This document shows, one piece after another, positions 33,001-39,373 of a stretch of 64,000 nucleotides of DNA. Origin of the DNA: Anaerolineae bacterium (GTDB lineage: Bacteria; Chloroflexota; Anaerolineae; Promineifilales; Promineifilaceae); the NCBI GenBank assembly GCA_030425205.1, contig JAUIAP010000024.1, positions 1 to 64,000 on the forward strand. Reading direction: 5' to 3'. The notes under the pieces were generated by a model. That model ran no database searches and was not told where the DNA came from. It saw nothing but the letters and a program-made list of their open reading frames with translations. Position 1 is the first letter of the stretch. Each line of letters opens with the position of its first letter. The translations under genes and the position numbers were made by a program.

Positions 33001-36000
33001 CCGACCGCGCCGCCTACACCGGACAACGGGATTCCGCCCACACCTACGCCGACCCCATCCGGCACGCCAACCGCAGTGCCGACCAGTTGTGTCGTCACGG
33101 CGGCCGATGGGTATGAGAGCGACAACACGTTTGGCACGGCGAGCCTGTTTGATGTCACCAGCCTGTCCAGCCCCGCGCACACCTTCCACAGCACCAGCGA
33201 TGCCGATTGGATTCAATTCAATGCAGAGGCTGGGGCGCGGTACACCTTTGCGGCCGTCTCGAACGAGGGTCGCACGGGAGTTGGTCTTGCCATCTTCCAA
33301 GCCAATGGCACAACGCTAATCAAGTCGGAGAACCGCACGCTGACCTTTACACCGACGACGAGTGGCACCTACTATTTGCGGGCGACGTGGTCGTTGGGCA
33401 ATACGGTTGCCTGTTCTGCGGCGTATGGCATTGCGCTCGATGTGGTCAATCCCAACGTCACCCCTGTGCCGACCCCCAGTGGCACACCCGTGCCGCCCGA
33501 CCACAACGCGCCGCCTGTTAGCGCGGGCATCGTCGCCCCCGCTGATCGGCTCGTCTTGACGGCGGTGGCGCAACAGGCGGTCGATGTCGGCTTGTCGGCC
33601 GGTGGTGAGATTCAGGGCGCGACCTTCTCCGTCAATGAGGCGGTTGTCGATACCTTTACACCGGCGCGGCGTTCGGCCGATCCCCAATTTGACCTGATCT
33701 GGTCAACGAGTTGGACACCGACAGAAGCTGGTGTGTATCGACTTTCGGCCGATATTAGCGGCACAGGTAGTCCGACGGCGACCGAAACGCTGACTGGCAC
33801 GAGTCCCGTGACGACCGTGTTCATCGACTTGGCGAACCCGACCGTTTCGCTGGTGGCGGAGACGATCACGCTTGCACAACTGCAAGGGGATCAGACCTAT
33901 CTGCTGCACGGCACGGCGACGGACGATAGCCAAATCGACCGCGTGGAAGTGCGCATCGCGGGCGGTGCATGGCAACCAGCGGCGTTGCGCGACGGCGACG
34001 TGTGGGAACTGAATGTCGCCCCACAATCGCTCGCCAACCCCAACGGTGGCACGATCCTAATCGAAGTACGCGCCACCGACGTAGCCGGTCGCACCGACAG
34101 CACCAGCGATAGCGTTTTGGTCGATGTCGTGCCGCCCGACCCCTTCGACATCGTGACGGCGTTGCAAAGCGGCGGCGTGATTACGGGCGGTCAGGTGGTG
34201 ACGGAGCGCGGCGTACAGGTGACGTGGCCGGATGTGGCGGGTGCGGTGACGTACTACGCAGGCTACACCAGTTCACCGACAGCGACGCAAGGCACGTTGA
34301 CGCAGTTTGCAACGGGTGACACGCGCACACAGACGATCCCCGAAGCCAGCACGCGCTACGCTCATGTGATGGCGGTCGATGTCAATGGCAACGCAACTGT
34401 CGTCACAGCGGGGCCGTACTACATCGACACACCTGCGACACCTGACCTGATCGACGACCTGACGTTTGTTGATTGGATCATCAGTGGTGGCAAGCAGGTC
34501 GCGCAGATGGCGAATGGCAACTACGGCGTGCAGAAGCTGTACGTGGGTTGGGATGCGAACCAATTGCGTCTGCGTTGGGACGGCTTCAACGTCGAGAGCA
34601 GTGGCGATCTGTTCTTCTATCTCGGCACAGGTGGCAGTGGGTTGACGACGCAGTTGGCTCCCTACGGCGGTACACCGGCCGACACCCTGCCGATTAGCGC
34701 GGAGTACGTGGTGCATGTCAGCAACAGCACGACGGCGACCCTCTACAGCGTGAGCGGCGGTGTCTGGACGTCGGTTGCGCCCGCCCAACTCAGCGTCAAC
34801 GGTCAGCAGATGGACATCCTGTTGGCGTTTGCCGACTTGGGCATCACGACCCGCGCCGCGACATCGCTGCAACTGCTCGGCGTGGCGACGGGTGAGGGGA
34901 GTGTCGATGTGTTGGCGACGTTGCCGGATAAGAATATCGGTCAAACAACATGGAACCAATTCATTACCTTCTCCTCAATGGGCAGTGGCATCATCCCCAG
35001 CGATGGCGTGTGGGCAGATGTCGATCTCTCGGCCTCTGTCTCCGCCAATCCTGACCCAGCCGCGTTGGTTGGGATTGGGGATGCGGTGACGGTGACGGTT
35101 GCTTACTCATTGACGGGTAGTGCGGGCGTGGGGGTGATTTCGGCCGATGCCACAACCAGCGGCGGTCTCACCATCGCCAATGCTCCACAATCGGCGACCA
35201 ACCAACCCGCGAACAGCAGTGGCACACTGACGCTCTTGGGAACGGTCAACGGGGATGGCGCGGTCGATATAACCCTGTCGGATAGCTACCATCGCCCCTA
35301 CGACCTGACGACGATCAGCTACGCTGTCGATACGGTCGCGCCGATCAGCGTCACGCTCGAACTGGGCGCGGTGCGTTCCTACACCAACACCATTCTAGCC
35401 AGCGCGGAAGACGATTCACCCATCGCCTCGATTGAAGTTGAAATTGACAACGGCGCACGTGCCGCAACGCTGGTCGCCTGCACGCCAACCGGCACGGTGG
35501 ACAGTTTCACATGCGAGTGGAACGCGGGTGTCATGACAGATGGGGCGACCTACGACCTGCGCGGTCGAGCCACCGACATTCATGGTAATGTTAGCGCGTG
35601 GAGTGCAATCCAAAGCGTCGTCGCCGATACGACACTGCCCACGCTGACGCTATCGGCCGCAGCCAACACCGCCCTCAGCGATGGGAAGCTCAACAGCCGT
35701 GAGTTGCTGTTGACCGGGTCGCTCACCGACAACTTGGCGACCGCAGCGGTGCGCGTCTGTAGCACGCCCGCCACGGCGATCCGCGATTGCAGCTTCGTGG
35801 CAGCGGACGCGGCGAACGCGACGACGTTCGACTGGACGGCGGGTGTCATTGCCAGTGGTGACAGCATTACGACGGAGCTTGAGATCGTTGGGTTTGATGT
35901 GGCTGGCAACGCGAGTATTACGTTCACGCGGGTTGTGACGATTGACACGGTGCGGCCGATTGTGGGTAGCACGCTCGTGGCAACAGGAGTCGTCACGGGG

Positions 36001-36687
36001 ACAACGCCAGTGCAGATCGCCAGCGGCAGTGCGACGGACGGGAGTGGAATTGCCAGCGTGACGGTTGTTATGGTACAGCCAGATCGTACAGTGGCACAGG
36101 TCAACGCCACGGTGAATGGTAATGACTGGTCGGCCGAATACGCACCGTCCCAAGCAGGTAGATACCAACTCTTGCTGGTCATCACCGATGGGGCTGGCAA
36201 TCGGCGGACGGCGGCGGGTGGTATTCTCATCGTGAATCCGAGTGAAAGTCCGCTCGATCTAACCCGCTTCACGGCGCATCTGCAAGCGAACGGGGATGTG
36301 TGGGTCGATTGGGAAACATCGGCCGAACGCAACCTCGCCGGTTACTACGTCTATCGCAGTACGACACAACAATTTGGCGACGCAGTCCAACTGAATGCAC
36401 AGATTATCCCTGCGACCGGCAACGCACGGGCGGCAACCTACCGCTATGTTGATGTTGGGGTGATGGATAGCGGTTGGTACTACTGGTTAGAGGCTGTGGA
36501 CAACAACGATGTGCGGTCGGTTTACGGGCCAGTGATGACCAGCGGTGATCCAACGGCGGTCGGGATTGGCAGTGGCTTTGCAGATGCACACACGGCAACG
36601 GAGCGGGTGCTTGTCATCGCGGTGGTGTTGGTCGCTCTGACGGCGTTTGGTTGGCGGCGTGAGGTTGTGCAGAAGCGGCGGCGGTGA
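18037..36687 (+). CDS. Giant 6216-residue membrane-anchored multidomain surface protein
   Basis: One uninterrupted frame of 18.6 kb. Visible in order: a membrane helix (about 7–25); an extracytoplasmic domain; two hydrophobic stretches (288–330); thrombospondin-3/calcium-type Asp repeats (about 382–475, DTDFDGLTDEVE, DSDGDNTPDLYDFDDDNDG); more membrane segments (about 1046–1068, 1132–1155, 1168–1210); a second Asp-repeat set (1440–1520); a LamG-like lectin fold (about 1960–2140); YWTD/LDL-receptor-B-type propellers (from 2340, 2786, 3455 and 4128; motifs GKLYWAES, GKLYWVG, GTLYWVS, GRLYWAA); pre-peptidase C-terminal domains (FEPNDTAASA, HEPNNVAAQS, YEPNDFVSNF) between and after them; a proprotein-convertase P-type domain (about 4808–4980); Pro/Thr linkers; Ig-like domains; and a C-terminal helix plus basic tail (6190–6216). 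Probably an adhesin or calcium-dependent cell-surface scaffold, by inference. Confidence 0.85.
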   Translation: MNTRQWKKGLIILAIIVVTGLFFWQWQVRTVSAESQVQAAWQRVQRGDSYNFSADVRMNYVPLPTQSNIGRFSRSEGVFLEGQNDLHNETLQLALWGGAVSVTDRTAAYEVRVRDGQTETRSAAGEWEPSEQSSVSFAPEGDFLAFLDVATDVTHLGDAIINDQLISKYSFEIDSVAYANRLRSLTQTRMQQSGELPAGVAVQMPEHLANLAGTGELWIDARGLPVRQLITLDIPAATGTDYRTEAELAIDFSAYTGNGLALNWQQPFRMASFTLSNISLPSVDVVGSNVLLMTATLLLCGLLLQPRRRTLRLVNGVLLMSLLFAPLLQAKTAHAMGEKLVALKAEQETAQAETVSPLAAQFNIPQPGVPLASINRQTGTLDTDFDGLTDEVERLIGTNPYTDDSDFDGVSDLDEINGFDYGGQTWYGNPIWPDSNRDGILDGIEWNPDAPDSDGDNTPDLYDFDDDNDGVTDNVDMSRLVASKDDGGNLIAFGETNPLQLTIDGLEANRYTYVTMQLRPTNPDQLWYAFNVLNWPSDGKGNMQDWDEKSFFDVCIRTSPVCNMFPDDNGDIKLVPMLEVTVNDLSSLPRTASGALDEALLQNYGINVQPSGDGRYYLYVPLTLIEDTTTGNKIAFGAQLLYQTAATWQPQQVRLSWVVQVLNEVHGSPESATKELNANNGFGRNQQEILHAYYTDFHLTGLNVREDHGVEMAIVYEDPATDPNVSEDDALLQMTTGLNASFMINRDCDLVNNDGDCLGNGQRDITIPTVKQRFDRLSNSGTTLDQRWGIDRNRLRVETFSFAHDDEATMVGGGQIAAGILHNHFTGTSADKPSLLFVRESRFRNFNVDARTVDNNNVTWTGRNVQINMGSSTELITGSHVVAPYRYLENNGWVRQSLYDYMKELEARYPVASDDAPDPDAVTAGEQSAVFVVQYNAVKGDEAVLSQNGVSGLAYDPLTAGSSIRLQGVNLQDKQLRHVYTQALASASRAVPYLAKETMGKGWDAVTESLEKKLPEKFKPGDIEDFFDDKADEVYLQTVKNNFNAARVIYTGVLLGLIAAGILLTNFGNAAQTAGEILLSALTAINDTVDAAMAYANLSIHIKGSTKISQLTPNLRLTMATHRWAITSSVGKAAIIGAAIGVGVTWVLFFAAWGAGRLSVNSTEFNNLLAGTIATTLVVVLNLIFAFSVVGLIAQAVIAVIDLITLIICKAGVKLACSLGITESMTKLISEWLYTGGLMIDMAADPAITNIENATMRLAQPEKGLVAGNSVRFQVKLLSHVRHAVPDPGIIYHYSDFFTPQDLASSTVKYTLDTTKRNVPSELNQTGWSVRYIGTNTAEVPSPVVGWLIPTIQAKDLYRGVRFDQLTSGRYDFTTAKINQEFPLYLNTGMTLPRYDCWFQVCVHKSAKSSVNTDLGKNFILDILPATLDEFVAWSALGSQVDQDGDGVLVGLDPHPHKPDTDGDGVPDGRELSIYMDPASADFDNDGLTDDLEMRYGSHTKIADTDGDGLTDLEEINGYMLTFGGRAVHVVSNPAQRDSDADGMSDGVEKRLNELDSVAYPFNPSIINQAPLHLFTVLDDADNVLAIGDRTVITTTVLNGTALDSGLLAMGELQVALPAELGGASETKGFALLPSLTETIVLEGVAALGERYVGVNMATSADLIAYGSRAFSDIILDDIEPVTIDNDDPYTSTLTLGEFVQPGRQVVIGGNTSDPTSYISLVEVSVNNGAFEAAEGTEFWAYTLDIPDIASGSVPIQVRATDAVSHTTVTDFDLVIDGTSPEASIDLTNGDVKTVRRNADGAWTLALNGSSSDALAGIKEATLHIGSSSIYSVPDPDGAWTIDYPFDDSAFNADPRPTDAFTLTMTVRDNALPDGNVITQVVPFVIDMTAPVVDLQSHESDRQLTDGAVLTGTVRDDYASVTSVEYAFVNAATVFETENTLLQLPFNDLPETVLFGNFAQAATSIFCLDEFCPTSGVAGTDGTAVSFDGVDDVIRNFEPLDLPESGLTTALWFKTTCADCGLFSVVATQFPPLDGYDRSLYLNNGTVCSYVFLSGGQDYRCSIDTYNDDNWHQVVHTLGSNGNHLYIDGELVVSSPSTTSAFTWQQGVTLGHSLAATNPFFAGSLDDVVIYDGTLSADSVAALYRRWQPATLNGETWSFTVPADLEGYYQLDMRATDSVGNRNESRGDWPQFRGPIDTQFPTVDVAVQYSGGGSAALTSYAADVRDLNLTADGYSFLCGFPTGDQLRYETDPAQLAYTGLQDGRLNGISADCLRVGFQSTRVVASACDTFGHCTTGTPAQLIGYVGTERNTTLPYGSLPNGIDRVELDDPDNRIQIIARPGKVIEDIEVDQLHGKLYWAESAVDPADNAVSIWRANLDGSAPQKIIDAQGFGYEDLTFALDPLGNKIYWAQRYQLYWANLDGSLQEVVYSIPDDPRFTDGAQTHNHIGDVVVDNQNGKLYLTERRYRIERNSTAYAYKHSLVVEMSLNGTDPTFIAGVGDGCTYANFYENLGPVDQVFYPSACLPSGSDGFDVDALAVSDGTLYWTAIDADSSTEGGVYGRSPGEAPFLVARLSLPYQEKGVRQSAHASDLYINPASGAAFVMQEIAIVRGERGGTFSIFSGFTNTTAPVGIVARGSSKLTALAIVRTAGTSTQQTDTDLAVSLTSPDVVLLENQLGSYQATVRNISSVTAQNTVVTFTLPDDVTFFNTSPGCNLSGDTVVCTLGAIAPYETQKVRYTFNVAPTVKRVLEASVSVATSSPDGDLANNSATNNSVTITPSLADLPGLPYIYYSGGNNLMRVPLFGDNEPEPLFFGDSSHGVHSLASSPAGDKLYVNTWDDELSAVNPSGTGYAVLIPETSEIPTNDHFVAVDQETGQLYWNQRVASTIHDIMRSEADGSNVTTIAAGVKLIKGLAVDDVRGKLYWVGADFRERQELIYRSDFDGSEVEVVYRAEIGRKLRFLAVDPYNQKLYWYDPDVEGGSLFWADSNGQNVAAIQEYIGGKAGGLIVRPNENAIYHTNGDALGRSELDGSNFTQIADLSLRPYLGVNNLGDFPFLSIAPEIDTNLAYAISEPYPPSPCVPNDTFEPNDTAASATALVAGTYQAALCSPLSDGRFDIDYYSVSVAAGDQLTATLRDLPSEVYGLYVMEGDQVVKATRSAAAGQTVTLLAPNYGSSAVDYTLVVYGSELINNVDQYTLDVVIDTAPPQSAFTDAQCQAVDPHDAPGLAGNGSQANATPLTIGTPISGALCYQFDTDFYSFSGVAGQTVSFDLPVSPAEYELHVYRPNGSYLNAFGPSDFGTPQLLDETGTFAVAVIAREEAPMLDQYTLLVSNDTCAVNDSHEPNNVAAQSSDIAGTSRVFATLCNANDADFYSFTATAGQQLTVNYPANDAAGTLTLSDANDLPIGAILPGTRAVFQLTAGGTYYLSTVNTALASDDLAYMFQWQVSDPVAASNDTDYIYYGDYPHLVRVALSEDHTVEPLLIDGGIGGSLLAADLTRGKLFMVEAAGGPQSLISSDFDGTNRTVLVTDANPDDVATLSIAVAVAESDNYLYWTQPRGASASTAGDIKRVNIDGSGSPLQIADVIENTALLVDQVKGTLYWVSQDAILSSDLDGGNQQTIRAAVSGERVQDLTLDPLAQELYWIDGANNRLVRRNLLDDSETVLVTGLDTDARGIVALPERNELYYSSGTALHRANSDGTNPVQIATLSGSYIGPSNLDANTNVNIVIGTSESNLVLAVGSPIVSPCALADGNEPNDDIGSATPLTVVTETITYGALCSTDLGATVSDADYYRVEVANGKVLSATLSELSADYKLIIIHPDGYAAAFSETPGLADEFGVIENRSGATQTYHVVVTAQTINSNNPTPYKLTLELGNVPPPSADACADVDPYDAPDPNGNGTLATATPLTFDTPYAAALCYTDDVDMYAFDGLNGQSIQVNLPTRPEDYTVTLYDPSGTPTTVISSTTSPAYGESVVLTSDGVWTVGVSQPNLLPTTAQYQLIVSDENCVDSDSFEPNNSESFAAAIANGNRVRATLCSAGDVDLYTFTASNGQQLTLNVPVNPSGASLRVYPQGGGDLGTVTAGSQAVFNVSDGVYFIEVQNGALADSDVPYFFQMLLGAPATPPSGSPYLYNSTVNSFVRVDVITKTVEPILLDNSGTGGPTVASDLTRGKLFVRTHQDQIARVNANGTGFEVVVANTNPAGLIKPRTALAVDEQSGRIYWTEGTFGVVSRIMSANGDGSDVQEVVANVVDEHALAVDTVTGRLYWAATNTQFGRDVIGRANLDGSDQQIVYAAPVGRNIRDLAIDPYTQMLYWRDPSQQRLLAVSADGGTANAIVALGAAGRGLVVLPLENTIYFSAGDSIRRADLNGGNVSEITRQTGQYAGVSNLDPNVFVPRTFVAPTSNLVLAYGVPYRANCLANDILEPNNTLATAASITAGTFSAAHCTADLNNADTYDYYKLTVASGKQIRVALNDSPQTYTLVLFANGQGVSWNYQAGIASQAVTHSNNSGAPIEYTVGIQRTGGTNGQVYTVAVDVSDAPPPPPPPPPPPDACADFDVYDAPGAAGNGSRGVATPINYNTDIVAALCYANDYDYYAFEGLLGENITLDLPTRPADYSLSLYDPSGKYVTGIFPGSSLSYGDAVPLNASGTWKVVVWDPYLTPTTEQYTLRIGNGGVGCVADAYEPNDFVSNFSELVTTPVTESTTFLIEAALCDNGAFPDDTDGFQFVMTAGQSYHFEIKSAAPDLVFLYSPQRGGFGEFEGVESGVISADYEVKLLVRSADDDGTHEPYVVEVRIDPRPAPTPVPNNWSCTTYTSGAISGQIADFGTLGLSLNVPADGTVTHVGLRDLTFQHGYLGDLSFGLTAPNGTTADLFAFDDYNRSYDYCGDDPSTGQPFDCRLSLDDAAMAGLQPPQFPNNGDTYRPNRSSFAPFNGLASSGNWTLLVSDDGGSYLDDDTGDTSGIVKAWGLEVCIDNGQVPTPPPTPTATPTAPPTPDNGIPPTPTPTPSGTPTAVPTSCVVTAADGYESDNTFGTASLFDVTSLSSPAHTFHSTSDADWIQFNAEAGARYTFAAVSNEGRTGVGLAIFQANGTTLIKSENRTLTFTPTTSGTYYLRATWSLGNTVACSAAYGIALDVVNPNVTPVPTPSGTPVPPDHNAPPVSAGIVAPADRLVLTAVAQQAVDVGLSAGGEIQGATFSVNEAVVDTFTPARRSADPQFDLIWSTSWTPTEAGVYRLSADISGTGSPTATETLTGTSPVTTVFIDLANPTVSLVAETITLAQLQGDQTYLLHGTATDDSQIDRVEVRIAGGAWQPAALRDGDVWELNVAPQSLANPNGGTILIEVRATDVAGRTDSTSDSVLVDVVPPDPFDIVTALQSGGVITGGQVVTERGVQVTWPDVAGAVTYYAGYTSSPTATQGTLTQFATGDTRTQTIPEASTRYAHVMAVDVNGNATVVTAGPYYIDTPATPDLIDDLTFVDWIISGGKQVAQMANGNYGVQKLYVGWDANQLRLRWDGFNVESSGDLFFYLGTGGSGLTTQLAPYGGTPADTLPISAEYVVHVSNSTTATLYSVSGGVWTSVAPAQLSVNGQQMDILLAFADLGITTRAATSLQLLGVATGEGSVDVLATLPDKNIGQTTWNQFITFSSMGSGIIPSDGVWADVDLSASVSANPDPAALVGIGDAVTVTVAYSLTGSAGVGVISADATTSGGLTIANAPQSATNQPANSSGTLTLLGTVNGDGAVDITLSDSYHRPYDLTTISYAVDTVAPISVTLELGAVRSYTNTILASAEDDSPIASIEVEIDNGARAATLVACTPTGTVDSFTCEWNAGVMTDGATYDLRGRATDIHGNVSAWSAIQSVVADTTLPTLTLSAAANTALSDGKLNSRELLLTGSLTDNLATAAVRVCSTPATAIRDCSFVAADAANATTFDWTAGVIASGDSITTELEIVGFDVAGNASITFTRVVTIDTVRPIVGSTLVATGVVTGTTPVQIASGSATDGSGIASVTVVMVQPDRTVAQVNATVNGNDWSAEYAPSQAGRYQLLLVITDGAGNRRTAAGGILIVNPSESPLDLTRFTAHLQANGDVWVDWETSAERNLAGYYVYRSTTQQFGDAVQLNAQIIPATGNARAATYRYVDVGVMDSGWYYWLEAVDNNDVRSVYGPVMTSGDPTAVGIGSGFADAHTATERVLVIAVVLVALTAFGWRREVVQKRRR

Positions 36688-36693
36688 ACTTAT

Positions 36694-36739
36694 TGCGTGT
36701 TGCGTGTTGCGTAACCAGATACGCAACACGCAACACGCA
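36694..36739. repeat. Intergenic hairpin of heptamer repeats (GCGTGTT)
   Basis: The left arm tgcgtgttgcgtgttgcgta (36694–36713) is exactly complementary to 36720–36739, with a 6-base loop. It lies seven bases after the giant gene's stop. It has no T-run, so mRNA stabilisation or an extragenic palindrome is more likely than classic termination. The architecture matches the hairpin at 12383 although the heptamer differs. Confidence 0.85.
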
Positions 36740-36778
36740 TCTTTCAAAGGACACAGTGAAACGTGCAAGGAGATTGTT

Positions 36779-38266
36779 ATGTCGGCCGAATCATCAAAAA
36801 CATGGCGACGGATTTTATTTTTACTGAGTGGATTGATCATTTTATTGGCTCTGATTGGGCTTGTGTGGCAATCGGCCGATGCCAACAGTAGCAACTGTGC
36901 CACCCAACCCTACATCGTTAACGACACGACGACGCTCAATCAGGCGATTGATTGCTTCAACACGACGGCCGACGCGGGAACGGTCACGATTAGCTTTAGC
37001 GACAACATTAGTCTGACCGCCACAACGACCACCCTTAACAACGCGACCGCAGGCGTTGTATTGCAGATCAATGGCAATGGATTGACGCTCGATGTGCAGT
37101 CGTTGGGGCGTGGGATCGAAGTTGCCCCTGCGACGGTCGTGACGATTGACAGCCTGACCATTCAAAACGGCCGAACGACGCTTGGTGGCGGTATTCTCAA
37201 TGAGGGTGCGCTTCAATTGAATGGGTGCCAAGTTTTGTCGAGTTACGCCTTTAGTGACGGCGGTGGCATTTACAATTCAGGGATGCTGACGCTTAACAAC
37301 ACGATCGTTGCTGGTAATTTAACCGATTACGGCGGTGGCGGCATCTTTAATATCGGCACGTTGCTGGTGAACAACAGTACAGTTGCTGGCAATTCGGCCG
37401 AAAACGGCGGCGGGATCATCAACTATGCAGGGACGGCGACGGTCAACAATAGCGCATTCACAAACAATGCAGCCGATTACGGGGGCGGCCTCTACAACTA
37501 TGGCGAAGCGCTGACGATCAATGGTAGCACCGTGTCCGGCAATACAGCGATTAGCGGTGGTGGCCTCGACAACATCAGCGGAACAGCGACGATCAGCAAC
37601 AGCACCTTCTCTGGTAATTCTGTGACCAACCTAGGCGGCGGCATCGCCAACCTCGTCACGCTGACGATCCACAACAGCACACTCTCAGACAATTCGGCCC
37701 TTTACGGTGGTGGCCTCTTCGACAGCAGCCGCTTGGTGACGACGCAGATCCACAACAGCATCATCGCCAACAGCAGTAGCGGGGGTGATTGTCTGTTTTC
37801 CTTTCGCGATCCAATGTTCAACCACTCTCTCGTTGAAGACGGCAGTTGCAACATTAGTCGAGTCGGTAATTTGACGGGCGATCCCAATCTCAACCCATTG
37901 GCGAACAACGGCGGTGCGACCCAAACACATTTGCCGGCCGCAAACAGCATTGTGATCGACGCGGGGGATAACGCGACCTGCATTGCGGCCGATCAACGTG
38001 GCGAAGCGCGCGATGATCTCAACTGTGATATTGGCGCAGTGGAGTTCAAGCCCGGTGACCCGACCGCCGTGACGATGCAGATGATCAACACCCATAGTCC
38101 ACTGCACATGCGGTTGTTAGTGGTCGTCTGGGCAATCGGGTTGGTTGTGTTGACGGTGCGACTACGGTGCAGGTTGGCCACTGCAACATGGATTGGATTT
38201 GCGTGTTGGCGGGCATTGTTGAGGGCTTTGCGGAGAATATCGGCGACGGTGCAGCGTTGGTCGTGA
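36779..38266 (+). CDS. Right-handed beta-helix 'choice-of-anchor Q' surface protein
   Basis: The 495-residue protein starts at ATG 36779, five bases after AAGGAGA; the frame is open further upstream but runs through the hairpin. Residues 10–32 are a signal or anchor helix. A long series of pectate-lyase-like beta-helix rungs follows, each with a GGGI turn and an N-x-T/S ladder (GGGIFNIGTLLVNNSTVAGNS and similar). The choice-of-anchor Q tail is present (LNPLANNGG with THLPAANSIVIDAGDN, then DQRGEARDDLNCDIGAVEF), followed by a C-terminal membrane helix (LLVVVWAIGLVVLTV) and a basic tail. It is likely anchored on the cell surface. A decayed relative is at 9776. Confidence 0.8.
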   Translation: MSAESSKTWRRILFLLSGLIILLALIGLVWQSADANSSNCATQPYIVNDTTTLNQAIDCFNTTADAGTVTISFSDNISLTATTTTLNNATAGVVLQINGNGLTLDVQSLGRGIEVAPATVVTIDSLTIQNGRTTLGGGILNEGALQLNGCQVLSSYAFSDGGGIYNSGMLTLNNTIVAGNLTDYGGGGIFNIGTLLVNNSTVAGNSAENGGGIINYAGTATVNNSAFTNNAADYGGGLYNYGEALTINGSTVSGNTAISGGGLDNISGTATISNSTFSGNSVTNLGGGIANLVTLTIHNSTLSDNSALYGGGLFDSSRLVTTQIHNSIIANSSSGGDCLFSFRDPMFNHSLVEDGSCNISRVGNLTGDPNLNPLANNGGATQTHLPAANSIVIDAGDNATCIAADQRGEARDDLNCDIGAVEFKPGDPTAVTMQMINTHSPLHMRLLVVVWAIGLVVLTVRLRCRLATATWIGFACWRALLRALRRISATVQRWS

Positions 38267-38267
38267 G

Positions 38268-38453
38268 GCACGGCAGTTGACCAGCTTTGGCGACAATCTC
38301 GCCCCCGCATGGTCGCCCGATGGTAACTGGATCGTCTTCACCTCCTACCGTGATGGTGACAACGAGTTGTACATCATGCGTCCCGACGGGTCAGATGTGC
38401 GCCAGTTGACGTGGAATGATTCGGTCGATTGGCAACCGCGTTGGGGGCAATAA
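38268..38453 (+). pseudogene. C-terminal remnant of a TolB/PD40 propeller protein
   Basis: Directly after the beta-helix stop, an unstarted frame reads two PD40 blades: FGDNLAPAWSPDGNWIVF with TSYRDGDNELYIMRPDGSD, then VRQLTWNDSVDWQPRWGQ and a stop. There is no start codon with a ribosome site and nothing recognisable upstream. It is the end of a WD40-like beta-propeller gene cut off by deletion. Confidence 0.7.
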
Positions 38454-38965
38454 TGTTTCGCATGCATTGCTGGCGTCAACCGACGACCCCAATCGCAGTG
38501 TTCTCGACCTAAAAACTCGCTATCGCGGTCTTTGGTACGCTCGGCGGCTATTAAATTGCCTCCCAGATACCTCAGACCCATTATTTATTGCGCAGTTTTT
38601 CGCCAAAGCCAGCCGTCTTGGGGCTATTCACCCCTCGACTACCTGATTCTTTGGAGATGGTATTGAGCATCAAAGATAATCATTAAGACTTTACGTGAAC
38701 ACGCTGAGAACTACGTCTACACGGATTGGCTCGGCGGTGGGACTAGCAAAGGCGATATCCTACCCACCTAAACTCCGTGTAATTTGAGAACCCTACTTTT
38801 TACTAGAGCATACTGCTCAAAAAACTGTAGGCTTCATTTTGCACATAGTACAATTTATAGAATTAAACGTGGAAATGACTGCTGTTAATTGCTCTAATCG
38901 TAATCATTTCCATTAGAATCTATGTCTTCGTCACAAATCACACTACTAACAATAGGCAGTTCATA
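38454..38965. other. Degenerate intergenic region
   Basis: About 500 bases hold no complete gene. A short plus-strand frame ending at 38770 reads TLREHAENYVYTDWLGGGTSK before its stop, which looks like a protein tail, but I cannot assign it. The last 150 bases are AT-rich and precede the small membrane-protein gene. Confidence 0.4.
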
Positions 38966-39223
38966 ATGAATGTATGGCTTAAAAAAGTAATTATTACGCT
39001 CATCTATGTTTTGATTTATTTAACATGGAGTTGGAATGCTCTTCAACATGATTATGAGATTAGCTTCCTATTGAAAATTCTTCCCTTCGTACTTTTAGGT
39101 TCTGCATTTTACTTGTATTATTTTTATTATCTGAGCCATGGAGAAAATTCGTGGTACTGGTCGCTCTGGCTTTTCATACTTGGCGGCTGGTTTGGGGTAG
39201 TGATAGTTAACGTCTTATCGTAA
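38966..39223 (+). CDS. Small membrane protein
   Basis: This 85-residue protein has two to three hydrophobic segments (about 8–22, 34–53 and 65–83) joined by short aromatic loops (FYLYYFYYLSHGENSWYWS). The region is clearly more AT-rich than the flanking genes, suggesting a different origin. I do not recognise a family. It stands alone between gene remnants. A real gene is likely but not certain. Confidence 0.5.
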   Translation: MNVWLKKVIITLIYVLIYLTWSWNALQHDYEISFLLKILPFVLLGSAFYLYYFYYLSHGENSWYWSLWLFILGGWFGVVIVNVLS

Positions 39224-39237
39224 CGGTACTATCGTTA

Positions 39238-39373
39238 GTAGCTACATCTTCACAGGGCAGCGTGGAATGAGAGACTTGGAGCGTATAATTATAGTTTGTG
39301 GCATCATGCGTCTGTTCTAAATACTGATTCAATTATTCTTAACAAAGAAGAGTCAGCAATCTGGTCAAGGTAA
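39238..39373 (+). pseudogene. Possible Rhs/YD-repeat remnant
   Basis: One frame gives SSYIFTGQR, then after a one-base shift ERLGAYNYSLWHHASVLNTD and a stop. Rhs-type proteins typically contain YxxTGQR followed by LGLYxYxARxYxPxLGRFxxxDS at this distance. The match is weak and needs a frameshift, so it would be a badly decayed end of such a gene. Confidence 0.3.
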
